From NCBI GenBank assembly GCA_025362495.1, contig JANYGI010000027.1:1-64000 (forward strand): a stretch of 64,000 nt of DNA, written 5' to 3'. This stretch comes from Byssovorax sp. GTDB lineage: Bacteria; Myxococcota_A; Polyangia; Polyangiales; Polyangiaceae. Shown here piece after piece: positions 1-9,779 of the stretch. Within the stretch, counting starts at the first letter, position 1; each line of letters starts with the position of its first letter. Made by a program: the position numbers and the translations under genes. Under the pieces are notes generated by a model that saw only the letters and a list, made by a program, of their open reading frames with translations, was not told the origin of the DNA and did not search any database.

Positions 1-288
1 GCCTGTCCGGGCTCGTCACCCACTGACGCTCGCGGCTCGGCGAGACCAGAGGGCCTCGGCGGTGCTGACGCCGAGCGGCGCTCCCGCGGCCGACGAGGAT
101 AGAGGACGTCGCGAGTGGGTCGAGTCGAAGCTGGAAAAGGAGCTGAATTTTGCTTTGTATGGCCGGAATGATCGAGGCCAGGGTCGAGCTCGTTGCATCT
201 CGTGCGAGCGGGCCGGGTCGAGCTTGCTGCGGTTGCTGCGCGCTCGCTGCGCGCGTAAGGGAGTCCTCGTGATCAACTCGAGGCAGGC

Positions 289-1645
<1,357 letters not shown>

Positions 1646-1662
<17 letters not shown>

Positions 1663-2509
1663 TCTCGAGTCCAAGGCCACGGAGCCGCAGTCTCCGGCGG
1701 CTCCCCTTGCTCCCCTTGCTCCCGTTGCTCCCGTTGCTGCGGCCGACGTGGCCACTCCGGGCGCAGCTCAGCCCCGTTCGGGTCCGGACGCCGTCGCTCT
1801 CGCGGATTTCTTCGGGAGCCTCGCTCACGATCTTCGATCGCCGCTCGGAGTCGTCTCCGAGGCGCTCGCCGAGCTCCGGTCGGAGTTCGCAGCGAACCTC
1901 ACCGACGAGCACCGCCTGCTGGTGAACCTGGCCGATCGCGGCGTGCGGCGGCTCGGTCGCATCGCCGACACGGTGAGCTTGCTCGCGGCGCTCGAATCGG
2001 GGGCGTTCGAGATCCGGCCTCGCCCGATCGATCTCTTCGAGATCCTGCGCGAGGCCGTGGCGACGGCCAGCGCGATCGAGCCGCGGCGCGAGGTCGCCGT
2101 GGTGAGCGAGGTGCCCGAGGGCGCGTGCGCGGGGCTCGGAGACTCCGAGCGGCTCTCGAGGGCGCTCGTCGAGATCGTCATCAACGCGGTCCGGCACGCG
2201 CGACGCAAGGCCAGGCTCGCGGTCGAGCTCTCGCCCGGCGTTACTCGCGTCATCGTCGAAGACGACGGACAGGGCGTCGCGCCGGCGTTCCGGGCGAACC
2301 TCTTTCGCCGCTTCATGCCGCGGCCGTCGCGATCGGGGCTGGGAATGGGCCTCTCCATCGCTCACGACGTCATCGTCGCCCATGGCGGTCAGCTCACGCT
2401 CGAAGCGAGCGAGCTCCCTGCCGGCCGGCCGGGGACGACGGGCGCACGATTCGTGATCACGCTCCCGCTCGATGGCGCGCGGGTACCGGCGCGGGTCGAA
2501 GCCACCTGA
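1646..2509 (+). CDS. soluble sensor histidine kinase
   Basis: 287 aa without membrane segments or a recognisable sensor domain. After a Pro/Ala-rich N-terminal linker come a DHp helix with the phospho-acceptor H61 in the H-box SLAHDLRSPL, an N-box near residues 174-185 (EIVINAVRHA), a G1 box DDGQGVAP near 206-213 and a G2 box GLGMGLS near 230. The GTG start at 1646 has a good ribosome site, GGAGG at 1636-1640, and overlaps the regulator gene by 17 bp. It is therefore the likely cognate kinase of the NtrC-type regulator. The signal is probably cytoplasmic or delivered by another protein. The linker is encoded by four tandem 9-bp units. Confidence 0.93.
1700..1735 (+). repeat. four tandem 9-bp units in the kinase linker
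   Basis: Two copies of GCTCCCCTT are followed by two of GCTCCCGTT. They encode an in-frame APL-APL-APV-APV linker, so copy-number changes would keep the reading frame. Confidence 0.9.
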
Positions 2510-2522
2510 TTGCTCCTGGAGA

Positions 2523-2927
2523 ATGAGCGCCATCATGTCGAATCAACCCCCTTCGGAAGTCGAGGCGCGCCCGGTGCGCGTGCTCCTCGTCGACGACCAT
2601 GCCGACACCGCCGAGCTGCTCAGGATGCTCCTGAGTCGGCGCGGCTTCGAGGTCACCACCGCGCGATCGATCGCGACCGCCCTGGTGGCCGCCGAGACGA
2701 CGCCGATTGACGTGCTCGTGAGCGACATTGGCCTCGCCGACGGCAACGGATGTGACCTGCTCCGTCAGCTGCGCGAGGTCCGTCGTCTACCGGCCATCGC
2801 GCTCAGCGGCCGTGATCGCGAGGCGGACGTGCAGACCGCCCTCAGCGCCGGCTTCGATGAATATCTCGGCAAGCCGGTCGGCATCGTCCAGCTCGTCGAG
2901 GCGCTGCGGCGTGTGGCGCCGCGATGA
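2523..2927 (+). CDS. single-domain response regulator
   Basis: 134 aa, a lone receiver domain with no output domain. D24/D25 form the acidic pocket, D68 (in LVSDIG) is the phospho-acceptor, and K117 is the conserved lysine. S95 occupies the usual Thr position. The start at 2523 was chosen for the GGAG at 2517-2520; ATG 2535 is an alternative. The gene lies 13 bp after the histidine kinase and is probably in the same operon, so it may be a second phosphotransfer target or a phosphate sink. No target can be deduced. Confidence 0.9.
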   Translation: MSAIMSNQPPSEVEARPVRVLLVDDHADTAELLRMLLSRRGFEVTTARSIATALVAAETTPIDVLVSDIGLADGNGCDLLRQLREVRRLPAIALSGRDREADVQTALSAGFDEYLGKPVGIVQLVEALRRVAPR

Positions 2928-3123
2928 GCGGCCCTGGCCGAGTCATGGAGTCACATGTGGCGTGTCGCCCCGCAGCTCAACGATGCAGCTTTGAAGGGAA
3001 AACGCCGACAATGTGTCGCCTCGTCGGCGCTCGTGATCGGATGAGCCCATTCTCGAGCGTCGGCGGCGAATCCACGCTCTGGCGCGGCGTTTGCTCTTCC
3101 ACAGGTGGCCGCAGGTGGAAGCA

Positions 3124-3543
3124 ATGAGCATGGACCGGATGATCAACATTCTCCTCGTCGACGACGATGAGATCGACGTGATGAATGTCCGTAGAGCCTT
3201 TGAAAAGGGAAAGATCGAGAATCCCCTCTTTCACGCCGAGGACGGCCTGGCCGCCCTCGAGATGCTCCGCGATGGCACCGTGCCGAAGCATCGGCGGCTG
3301 GTCTTGCTCGATCTCAACATGCCCCGCATGAACGGCATCGAGTTCCTGCGGGAGCTCCGCCATGATCCCGAGCTGCACGGGACAGCCGTGGTCGTCTTGA
3401 CCACCTCCGACGAGGAGCGCGATCGCCTGCAAGCGTACGAGTTCCACGTCGCCGGCTATCTGGTGAAGCCCGTGCGGTTCCTGTCCTTCGTCGATCTCAT
3501 GACAACGCTCAATCGCTACTGGACATTGATGGAGATGGCCTGA
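3124..3543 (+). CDS. Rcp1-like single-domain response regulator
   Basis: 139 aa receiver domain of the Rcp1 type. D13-D15 form the acidic pocket, D63 (LLLDLNMPRMNG) is the phospho-acceptor, T93/T94 follow the fourth strand, and K115 lies in LVKPV. The subfamily usually pairs with phytochrome-like or hybrid kinases; no such kinase is visible here. ATG 3124 is preferred over an upstream TTG because homology begins here. A gap of about 200 bp separates it from the preceding receiver gene, so it may have its own promoter. A strong hairpin follows the gene. Confidence 0.9.
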   Translation: MSMDRMINILLVDDDEIDVMNVRRAFEKGKIENPLFHAEDGLAALEMLRDGTVPKHRRLVLLDLNMPRMNGIEFLRELRHDPELHGTAVVVLTTSDEERDRLQAYEFHVAGYLVKPVRFLSFVDLMTTLNRYWTLMEMA

Positions 3544-4170
3544 GTCTGAACGGGACGCGAGCGCGCTCGGGCGTCGAGGGTCGATTCACGGGGCGCGCTC
3601 GTGGCCAGCGCCTCTGCCGTCCAGGGATGCTCGCCCGTCGGCAGGGGCGAGCATCCTGAATTCGACGACAAGAAGCTCCCGTGAAGCGGTGGACCCGATC
3701 AGGATGACGACTCGATCGCTGCCGCTCGTGGAGCGTGAAGGCCCTTTGACGACCGGGCTGCCTCATTGCCTCGTCAGCCGTGCGGGGGCAGCACCTCGGT
3801 GGGGCGTAGCCACCTGTCGTCCGCGAGCATCGATTCCGGCGCGCGCGGAGGCGGCCTGCGTTCACCGGAGCTCGTCGGAGCGCTGAGTACAGGCGTGCAC
3901 GCCTCGGGCCCGCGGGCGGTGGGCCGCGGGCGGCGCGGCGGCTGCGAGGCGCGGTGAAAGACGCTGCGGACCGCCGAAGAAGCCCGGAACCAGAGCGCGC
4001 CTAGCGACGCTCGGAAGGTCGTCAGCGCCGGCGGGCAAGGAGGCAATATGGTCTGGCAGCGCTCCATGGGCACTCCGCTTTGCAATCCGCCGGCCAGCGT
4101 AATTCAGCCTCGAAATGGCTGGCGAGGCGGCCAGCGCGAGCCGGGATGTCACGGCGTTGGCGGGCGCGCG
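3544..4170. other. 627-bp intergenic region
   Basis: Lies between the plus-strand receiver and the convergent minus-strand PEGA gene. Apart from the hairpin at 3625-3656, only GC-rich low-complexity sequence and short unconvincing open frames are seen. Confidence 0.6.
3625..3656 (+). terminator. strong hairpin after the receiver gene
   Basis: A perfect 12-bp stem (GGATGCTCGCCC with its exact complement) closes an 8-nt loop, about 80 bp past the stop of the Rcp1-like gene. There is no long U tract, so it is either an unusual intrinsic terminator or an RNA 3' end stabiliser. Confidence 0.55.
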
Positions 4171-5145
4171 TCAAAAATGCAGCGTGATCCCCGGGCCCGA
4201 GGCGCTCACCGTCGAGAGCGACGGGCGGTTGGGCGACGAGCTGGACCCTTTGCTCGTGAGCAGAATGATCAGGCCCACTGCCGCCGTGGCGATACCGGCG
4301 CCGGCCACGAGATCGCCGGCGATCCCCTTGACCTGGGCGCCGTGAGCGGCCGAGCCATCGCGCGTGACCGCGCTGCTCGCCTGGCTGACGCCGACGAGGC
4401 CGAGCGTCGTCCCGCCGACGAACAGCGCGCCTCCGACGCCGAGGAGGACCAGCGGCAGCGTGTGGCTGGTGGGCTTGATCGCGGCGGGTGCATCGAGCGG
4501 AGCGGGGGTGTCGAGCGGGCGCACGACGGTCTTCGAGGCCAGCGGTGCGCCGGTCGCGGCGAGGGTGATCGTGACCGCGGCGCCTGCGCCCTCGGCGACG
4601 ACGAAGTGGCCTGTCCCGGCGCGATACCCCGGCGCGCGGGCCAGCACGTCGTGCGCCCCGGCATCGATCTCGCGCGGCGCATCGGAGGTGGGCGGGACGG
4701 GCTGTCCGTCTATGGTGAGCGAGAGCCCGTCGATGGTGCGGGGCTCGATCGCGATCGATACGCGCCCGACCCGGGCCTCGAGGGCTGTCACCGCGGCCTG
4801 CGCAGGAGCGGTGTAACGCGCTGTGGCGGGCGCCTCGGGCTCGGCGAGGAACGCGCGGAAGCTGCCTAGCGCCTCGGCGAGGTGCCCTGTCTCCTGCTGC
4901 GCGACACCGAGGCTGTACCGGGTGATGGGGGCGGCCTTCAGCTGCAGTGATCGGGCGTAGAGCTCGCGCGCCTCGCGCCAGCGACCTTCGTTGGCGAGCT
5001 TCGCGCCCTCGACGAACAGCGCGCGCGCCGTCTCGACATCCGAGGCGCTCTGCGCCCTCGCCGCGCGCGGGGCCGCCGCCGCGAGAACCGCGATCAGTAG
5101 CGCCGCGCTCACCGGCGCCATGCGACGCCGACGGCGCGCGCTCAT
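4171..5145 (-). CDS. secreted TPR/PEGA-like protein of a kinase operon
   Basis: 324 aa. A signal peptide (about 1-32, RRRR n-region, hydrophobic core, AxA end) is followed by TPR-like helices (about 35-105, with the repeated GRWREARELYARSL and GHLAEALGSFRAFL). Next come a PEGA-like beta region (about 120-190, VSIAIEP...LTIDGQPV) and two hydrophobic segments near the C-terminus. PEGA/TPR proteins of this layout are common beside Ser/Thr kinases in myxobacteria and sit in the envelope; the biochemical role is unknown. The start at 5145 makes an ATGA overlap with the stop of the Cys-rich lipoprotein gene and places the signal peptide at the N-terminus. Confidence 0.85.
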   Translation of the reverse strand: MSARRRRRMAPVSAALLIAVLAAAAPRAARAQSASDVETARALFVEGAKLANEGRWREARELYARSLQLKAAPITRYSLGVAQQETGHLAEALGSFRAFLAEPEAPATARYTAPAQAAVTALEARVGRVSIAIEPRTIDGLSLTIDGQPVPPTSDAPREIDAGAHDVLARAPGYRAGTGHFVVAEGAGAAVTITLAATGAPLASKTVVRPLDTPAPLDAPAAIKPTSHTLPLVLLGVGGALFVGGTTLGLVGVSQASSAVTRDGSAAHGAQVKGIAGDLVAGAGIATAAVGLIILLTSKGSSSSPNRPSLSTVSASGPGITLHF

Positions 5146-5522
5146 TCGCACTTGCCCTCTTTGCAGTGCTTGCCGTCCTGACACTTGTTCTTGCACATCC
5201 CGCAGTTGTTGTTGTCGGTCTGGAGCTTGGACTCGCAGCCGTCGAGGAGCAATCCATTGCAGTTGGCCGTGTCCGGCTTGCACATCATCATCCCTCCGGA
5301 GGCGCTGCTGCTCTGCGCGGCGCTGCTGCTCTGCGCGCTGCCGGTAGCGGCGGTGGCGCCGTCACCTCCCTGGCCTCCACCGGCGCCCTCCGAGGGCTTA
5401 TCGGCGAGCTGCCCGCCGACGAGCAGCGTGCAGCCGCCGCCGCTCGCAAGCGCCGCGAGGGCGAGGAGCGATGACGAGAGCCCGGCGCGGACACGGAAGG
5501 GAAGGTGTCTCGAAGTAAGCAT
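5142..5522 (-). CDS. Cys-rich lipoprotein
   Basis: 126 aa. The basic/hydrophobic signal ends in GGGC (Cys31), a permissive lipobox, so it is probably a lipoprotein. A low-complexity Gly/Ser/Ala stretch (about 47-77) links to a Cys-rich C-terminal module (81-125) with the pattern NCNG...GCESKL.TDNNNCGMCKNKC. That pattern recurs in extracellular proteins of myxobacteria, often misannotated from weak hits, and probably forms disulfides. The stop overlaps the start of the PEGA gene, implying coupled translation. The function is unknown; an envelope structural or adhesion role is only a guess. Confidence 0.8.
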   Translation of the reverse strand: MLTSRHLPFRVRAGLSSSLLALAALASGGGCTLLVGGQLADKPSEGAGGGQGGDGATAATGSAQSSSAAQSSSASGGMMMCKPDTANCNGLLLDGCESKLQTDNNNCGMCKNKCQDGKHCKEGKCE

Positions 5523-5610
5523 GGTGTTCTCGTTCCCGCTGCAGGGGGTGTCGGCAGGTGGCGGAGGCTCCCGGGCTGGCTCGAAGCGGCCGGGAGAGGC
5601 GCGTCGCTGA

Positions 5611-7167
5611 TCAGAAGTTGGGCGATTGCGGGAGCGGCATCGGCTTCGAGGCGCGATTGCCAGTCGTCGGAGCAGTGGTCTTCTGATCGCGTGATTTCCC
5701 GCTGGGGGACGTTGCCGAGGGCACCTTGGGCGGGCTGGCGGCCGGATCGCGCGCGCCATCGGCGTCGTCCGACGTGGTCGACGGCCAGTCGATGCCTGTC
5801 GGCGACTCCCATGCTGCGCTGGCCACGACGCTGGTCTCACGCGGGCTCGCGCCGCCGGTACCGGCGTAGATCGTCGCGGCGATGAGCAGCGGCAGCGCGA
5901 GGAAAGCGAAGAGCGCTCCGGACATCGGCATCTTGGCGCGGCGCGGCGGCGCGACGGCGACGATACGATGGTTGCTGGACGCGGTGCGCGGGAGCTCGAT
6001 CGTGCCCTGGCGGGGCGCCGAAGCGGGCTCGGTGAGCGCCGGCCGGGCCTCGGTCAGCGCTGCAGCGTCGATGAAGGCGAGCGAAACGCGCGGCCACGAC
6101 GGGGCGACGACGGCCCCGGACCAGGACGCGCGGCTCTCCTCCGCGGGCGCGGCCTCGGGGGTCGCACCGAGCCAGTGAAGAGCGAGTGACCGCCCCGATG
6201 CATCGACCGTAGTGCCACGAGCGCTGGCCCACGTGGCCAGCGCCGTCCCGAGCTCGAGCATCGTGCGCCAGCGGTCGGCGGGCGACTTCTGAAGGCCCTT
6301 GGCGAGGATGGTCCAGAGCTCGTCGTCGCCGACTGCATAGCTGGTGATCGGCAGCGGATCGAGCGTGTAGAGCGCGTAGATCATCTGCGTGATGCTGTCG
6401 CCCTCGAAGGGGCGGCGGCCGGTGATGAGCTCGTAGAGCACGACTGACAGGGCCCACACGTCGGTCTGCTCGCCGACCTCCTGCTTCCCCTCGGCCTGCT
6501 CGGGAGACATGTACTCGAGGCTTCCGAGGACCATGCCCGCCTGCGTTATCACCTGGTTGTTGCGGCGAGCGAGCTTGGCGATGCCGAAGTCGACGATCTT
6601 GGGAAGGAACGTGGTCGCGCCGTCGGGAACGATGATGATGTTCTCCGGCTTGATATCGCGGTGAACGATGCCGCGCGCGTGGGCCGCGGCGAGGCCGGCG
6701 GCGATCGGCAACAGCATTTGCACGGCCTCGACCGGCGACATCCGGCCGCGTCGATCGAGCACGTCCGCCAGCGAGGTCCCCTCGAGGAGCTCCATGACGA
6801 GGAAGGGCTCGCCGGCCTCCGTCTCGCCGAAATCGAAGGCGCGAACGATTGAGGGGTGACCGACTCGCGCCGTGGCCCGCGCCTCGCGGAGGAGGCGCTG
6901 CGCGGCCTGGGTGTCGGCGCGGTCGCAATGCAGGACCTTGATCGCCACATCGGAGTCGAGGGCGATGCTGCGCGCGCGCCACACCGTGCCCATGCCGCCT
7001 TCGCCGAGGAGGCTCACGATCTCGTACTTCCCGGCGAGGATGTCACCCGGCGCGTGGCCGGGCGACGACTTCCGCACCGCGCTGGGCGGAGACGAGTCGG
7101 AGCTCGACCCTTCCGTGGCGGAGAAGGAAAGGTTCGAGTCCAAGGCAGTCAGGTGCGAGTTTTTCAT
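5611..7167 (-). CDS. transmembrane Ser/Thr protein kinase
   Basis: 518 aa Hanks-type kinase. The catalytic domain begins near residue 47 with the glycine loop LGEGGMGTVW, then catalytic Lys in VAIKVL, the loop HRDIKPEN, DFG in VDFGIAK, and MSPEQ in place of the APE motif. A Pro/Ala-rich juxtamembrane region leads to one transmembrane helix near residue 430 (ALFAFLALPLLIAATIYAG) and a short outer tail of about 70 residues. Start 7167 (MKNSHL) is chosen because the upstream extension lacks homology. It is the first gene of a unit with the Cys-rich lipoprotein and PEGA protein downstream (88-bp gap). All catalytic residues appear intact. Confidence 0.93.
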   Translation of the reverse strand: MKNSHLTALDSNLSFSATEGSSSDSSPPSAVRKSSPGHAPGDILAGKYEIVSLLGEGGMGTVWRARSIALDSDVAIKVLHCDRADTQAAQRLLREARATARVGHPSIVRAFDFGETEAGEPFLVMELLEGTSLADVLDRRGRMSPVEAVQMLLPIAAGLAAAHARGIVHRDIKPENIIIVPDGATTFLPKIVDFGIAKLARRNNQVITQAGMVLGSLEYMSPEQAEGKQEVGEQTDVWALSVVLYELITGRRPFEGDSITQMIYALYTLDPLPITSYAVGDDELWTILAKGLQKSPADRWRTMLELGTALATWASARGTTVDASGRSLALHWLGATPEAAPAEESRASWSGAVVAPSWPRVSLAFIDAAALTEARPALTEPASAPRQGTIELPRTASSNHRIVAVAPPRRAKMPMSGALFAFLALPLLIAATIYAGTGGASPRETSVVASAAWESPTGIDWPSTTSDDADGARDPAASPPKVPSATSPSGKSRDQKTTAPTTGNRASKPMPLPQSPNF

Positions 7168-7354
7168 TGGCCAGCCCCGAGCACTGTCCAAGCAAGAGGC
7201 AGTCCATGCCCCCGAGCTTGGAACCACGCGCCGATCTGCGCGCAATCCGCTCCGGGAGCAGCTGACTGCGAGCTGGTGATGGGAGCGGGTCAGACCGATT
7301 CGGGCAGAGGCGCCACACTCGGCAGTACTGTCACAACGCCGGGGCGGCGCGACG

Positions 7355-8056
7355 TCAGCGGTGGGCGTCGTGCGAGCGGCGGGAGGGGGACGCCGGATCA
7401 GCGCTGGCGGGCGGGGCAGGGCGCGGGGTGGACAGATCGCTCACCACCCGATCGGCGACCTTGTCGACGGCGGCGCCGAGCGCAACGCCGATCGCGGCGA
7501 CCATCGACGTGGCGGGATCACCGCTGCTGTCCTCGGTGATGGGTTGATCGACGGTCAACGACTGTTCCCACCGCACCACGTGCGCGTCCTCGAGGCGCGC
7601 CGTCATCTGCACCCGCGCGACGCGCTTCGGCGAGCGGATCTCCTCGAAGCCGGTGAGCTCGACCTCGAGCGAGGGGCCGAATCCACCGATCACGTGGCGC
7701 AGGCCGCGCTCCTCGAAGAGCGCGCGGGCGAGCCGCCGCCGCACGTACTCGGCCGGCTCCTCCGTCCACCGGCGCTCCTCGTAGTACCCGAGCTGATAGT
7801 CCGAGTCGCGGAAGACCAGGCGCTCATCGAGGTACGATGCGCCGTAGACGCGGCCGAGGCGCACCTCGAGCGGGACGTCGGCGGGCGTGACGCGCGCCGC
7901 GTCGGCGGGGCGCTCGGGGCTGAAGTAGCGTGGCGCGATTGGCTCGCTCTTCGAGGTGAGCGCGCAGCCCGCGGTCGCGAGCGCCGCCATGGCTGCGAGG
8001 AGCCAGGCGAAGCGAGAAGGACGGTTGCCCGTTCGCTCTCCGAGAATGGTTCTCAT
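7355..8056 (-). CDS. ABC-type transport auxiliary lipoprotein, PqiC/DUF330-like
   Basis: 233 aa with a clear lipoprotein signal ending ATAGC (Cys31). The mature part has the alpha/beta layout of the PqiC-like partners of MCE systems: an early VPLEVRLGRV strand, a Y-rich middle (DSDYQLGYYEERRW), and a VARVQMTARLEDAHVVRWEQS strand region. It is expected to be an outer-membrane-anchored partner of the MCE lipid transporter. It is the last gene of the Mla-type operon and overlaps the MCE gene by 4 bp. Its tail is Pro/Ser-rich. Confidence 0.85.
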   Translation of the reverse strand: MRTILGERTGNRPSRFAWLLAAMAALATAGCALTSKSEPIAPRYFSPERPADAARVTPADVPLEVRLGRVYGASYLDERLVFRDSDYQLGYYEERRWTEEPAEYVRRRLARALFEERGLRHVIGGFGPSLEVELTGFEEIRSPKRVARVQMTARLEDAHVVRWEQSLTVDQPITEDSSGDPATSMVAAIGVALGAAVDKVADRVVSDLSTPRPAPPASADPASPSRRSHDAHR

Positions 8057-9039
8057 CGGTTCTTCTCCGCGCCGCGGCCGCGGCCCTTGACGAGCATGTC
8101 CGGCTCTTTCTCGAGCGCGTCGGCGAGCTTGTGAATCGACTTCGCCGCGTCCTGGACCGAGCGCAGCGTATCCTGCAGATCGCTCCCCACGCCGTCGGCG
8201 TTGTGGGCAGTGTCGCCGATGGCGTCCGACGCGTGACCGAGGCTGGCGAGGAGGCCCTTCTCACCGTCGATGCCCGCGAGGAGCCGGTTCATGCGGCTGA
8301 CCGTCTCGTTGAGGCCGACCAGCGTCTTCTCGGCGCCGTCGGAGATCTTGCCGGTCTCCACCGCGTTGAGCTTCTTCTGCGCGTCGAGGATGAGCTTGTT
8401 GGTGTTGGTCAGCGTCATCGTCATCTGCTCAGGGATCCGCTTGTCGTGCACGTCGGCGAGGACGGTGTCGACCTTGAGCAGGATGGCGGACATCTGATCG
8501 GCGATCTCGGGCAGCCGGTTCATCGTACGAACCAGGGAGTCCTCGATGTTCTTCATCGTCGAGGCCGCAGCGGGGATGTAGTTCTCCGGCACCGGGAACG
8601 TCAGGACTGGTGGCGGGTTGTCGGCGACCACGAAGAAGTCGAGCTGGAGGAACTTCACCCCGGTGAGCCCCGCCGACGCGAGCTGCACCCGGAGATCCGT
8701 CGCCACGTCGAGTTTCTTGCGCTGGGTGTCGGTGACGGGGCCGGTGGTGATGTTCAGGCCGAGGCGCGCCATCTCCGACACCCCGAGCTCGCTCGTGACC
8801 TCGACGTGACGGTGGTCTTGGGCGATGTCGATCTTCCCGACGGTGCCAATCGTGACGCCGCGGAACTTGATCGGCGAGCCGACCTCGAGCCCTTGAACCG
8901 ACTCGTCGAAATACGACACGTAGCGGGAGACTTCCTTGCGGAGGCTGCGGGCGCCGAGCACGGCCACCGTCGTCAGCGTGAGCACCACGCCGACGACGAC
9001 GAAGAGTCCTAGCTTCCAGTGGTTGGTCGGGGCAGACAT
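8053..9039 (-). CDS. mlaD: MlaD-family MCE-domain protein
   Basis: 328 aa. One N-terminal membrane anchor (about 9-29, LGLFVVVGVVLTLTTVAVLG) precedes a single MCE domain (about 38-125, with VQGLEVGSPIKFRGVTIGTV). A long alpha-helical C-terminal region suited to a hexameric coiled-coil needle follows. It is the periplasmic substrate-binding subunit of a Mla-like phospholipid ABC transporter. Its ATG shares one base with the stop of the ATPase gene (TGATG). It is longer than E. coli MlaD (about 180 aa), closer to the YrbD/Ttg2C variants with helical tails. Confidence 0.92.
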   Translation of the reverse strand: MSAPTNHWKLGLFVVVGVVLTLTTVAVLGARSLRKEVSRYVSYFDESVQGLEVGSPIKFRGVTIGTVGKIDIAQDHRHVEVTSELGVSEMARLGLNITTGPVTDTQRKKLDVATDLRVQLASAGLTGVKFLQLDFFVVADNPPPVLTFPVPENYIPAAASTMKNIEDSLVRTMNRLPEIADQMSAILLKVDTVLADVHDKRIPEQMTMTLTNTNKLILDAQKKLNAVETGKISDGAEKTLVGLNETVSRMNRLLAGIDGEKGLLASLGHASDAIGDTAHNADGVGSDLQDTLRSVQDAAKSIHKLADALEKEPDMLVKGRGRGAEKNR

Positions 9040-9779
9040 CAGGCGCTCTCCGTGGTTCGATTGAAGAAGTTATGCACGCGGGGGTCTTTGCTCTCGTCGC
9101 GGAGCTTGCGCGGATCGCCGCTGGCGATGATCCGCTTCGTCACCTTGTCGAGCATGATGCATCGCGCGGCGACCTTGAAGATGCTCTCGAGCTCGTGGGT
9201 GACGATGACCACCGTGAGGCCGAGCCCCTGGCTCATGGTCAATATCAGCTCGTCGAGCTCGACCGCGCTCACCGGATCGAGGCCGGCGGACGGCTCGTCG
9301 AGGAAGAGCAGGTTGGGCTCGAGCGCCATGGCGCGGGCGATCGCCGCGCGCTTCTTCATGCCTCCCGAGATCTCGGAGGGCGTGTGGTGCTCGTACCCTT
9401 GCAGGCCGACCAGACGGAGCTTGGCGCGGACGATGGCGTCGATGGCGTCCGCCGGGAGGCGCGTCCACTGGTTGAGCGCGAGCGCCACGTTCTCGCCGAC
9501 GGTCATCGAGCCAAAGAGCGCTCCCGACTGGAACATGACGCCGTACGAAGGCCGACCGACCTCCAGGGTCGGCTTGCCGATACCGTCGATGGTGATCGTC
9601 CCGCCCTTGGGCTCGTCGAGGCCGGTGAGGTAGCGGAGCAGCGTCGATTTACCGCAGCCGCTGCCGCCGAGGATGGCAAACACCTCGCCGCGATCGATGG
9701 TGAACGACGTGTTCTCCAGGAGGTTCACGTCGCCCCAGCCCATGGTCAGATCGTCGACGGTGATGATCGGGTCGCTCAT
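9039..9779 (-). CDS. mlaF: Mla-type ABC transporter ATPase
   Basis: 246 aa with every ABC ATPase motif: Walker A GGSGCGKST, Q-loop in YGVMFQSGALF, signature SGGMKKR, Walker B LLFLDEPSAGLD, and the switch His in VTHE. The VMFQSGALFGSMTVGENV block is characteristic of MlaF. The start at 9779 overlaps the permease stop (ATGA) and fits the family's N-terminus (MSDPIITVDDLTM). It energises phospholipid movement across the inner membrane with the adjacent MlaE-like permease. Confidence 0.95.
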   Translation of the reverse strand: MSDPIITVDDLTMGWGDVNLLENTSFTIDRGEVFAILGGSGCGKSTLLRYLTGLDEPKGGTITIDGIGKPTLEVGRPSYGVMFQSGALFGSMTVGENVALALNQWTRLPADAIDAIVRAKLRLVGLQGYEHHTPSEISGGMKKRAAIARAMALEPNLLFLDEPSAGLDPVSAVELDELILTMSQGLGLTVVIVTHELESIFKVAARCIMLDKVTKRIIASGDPRKLRDESKDPRVHNFFNRTTESA

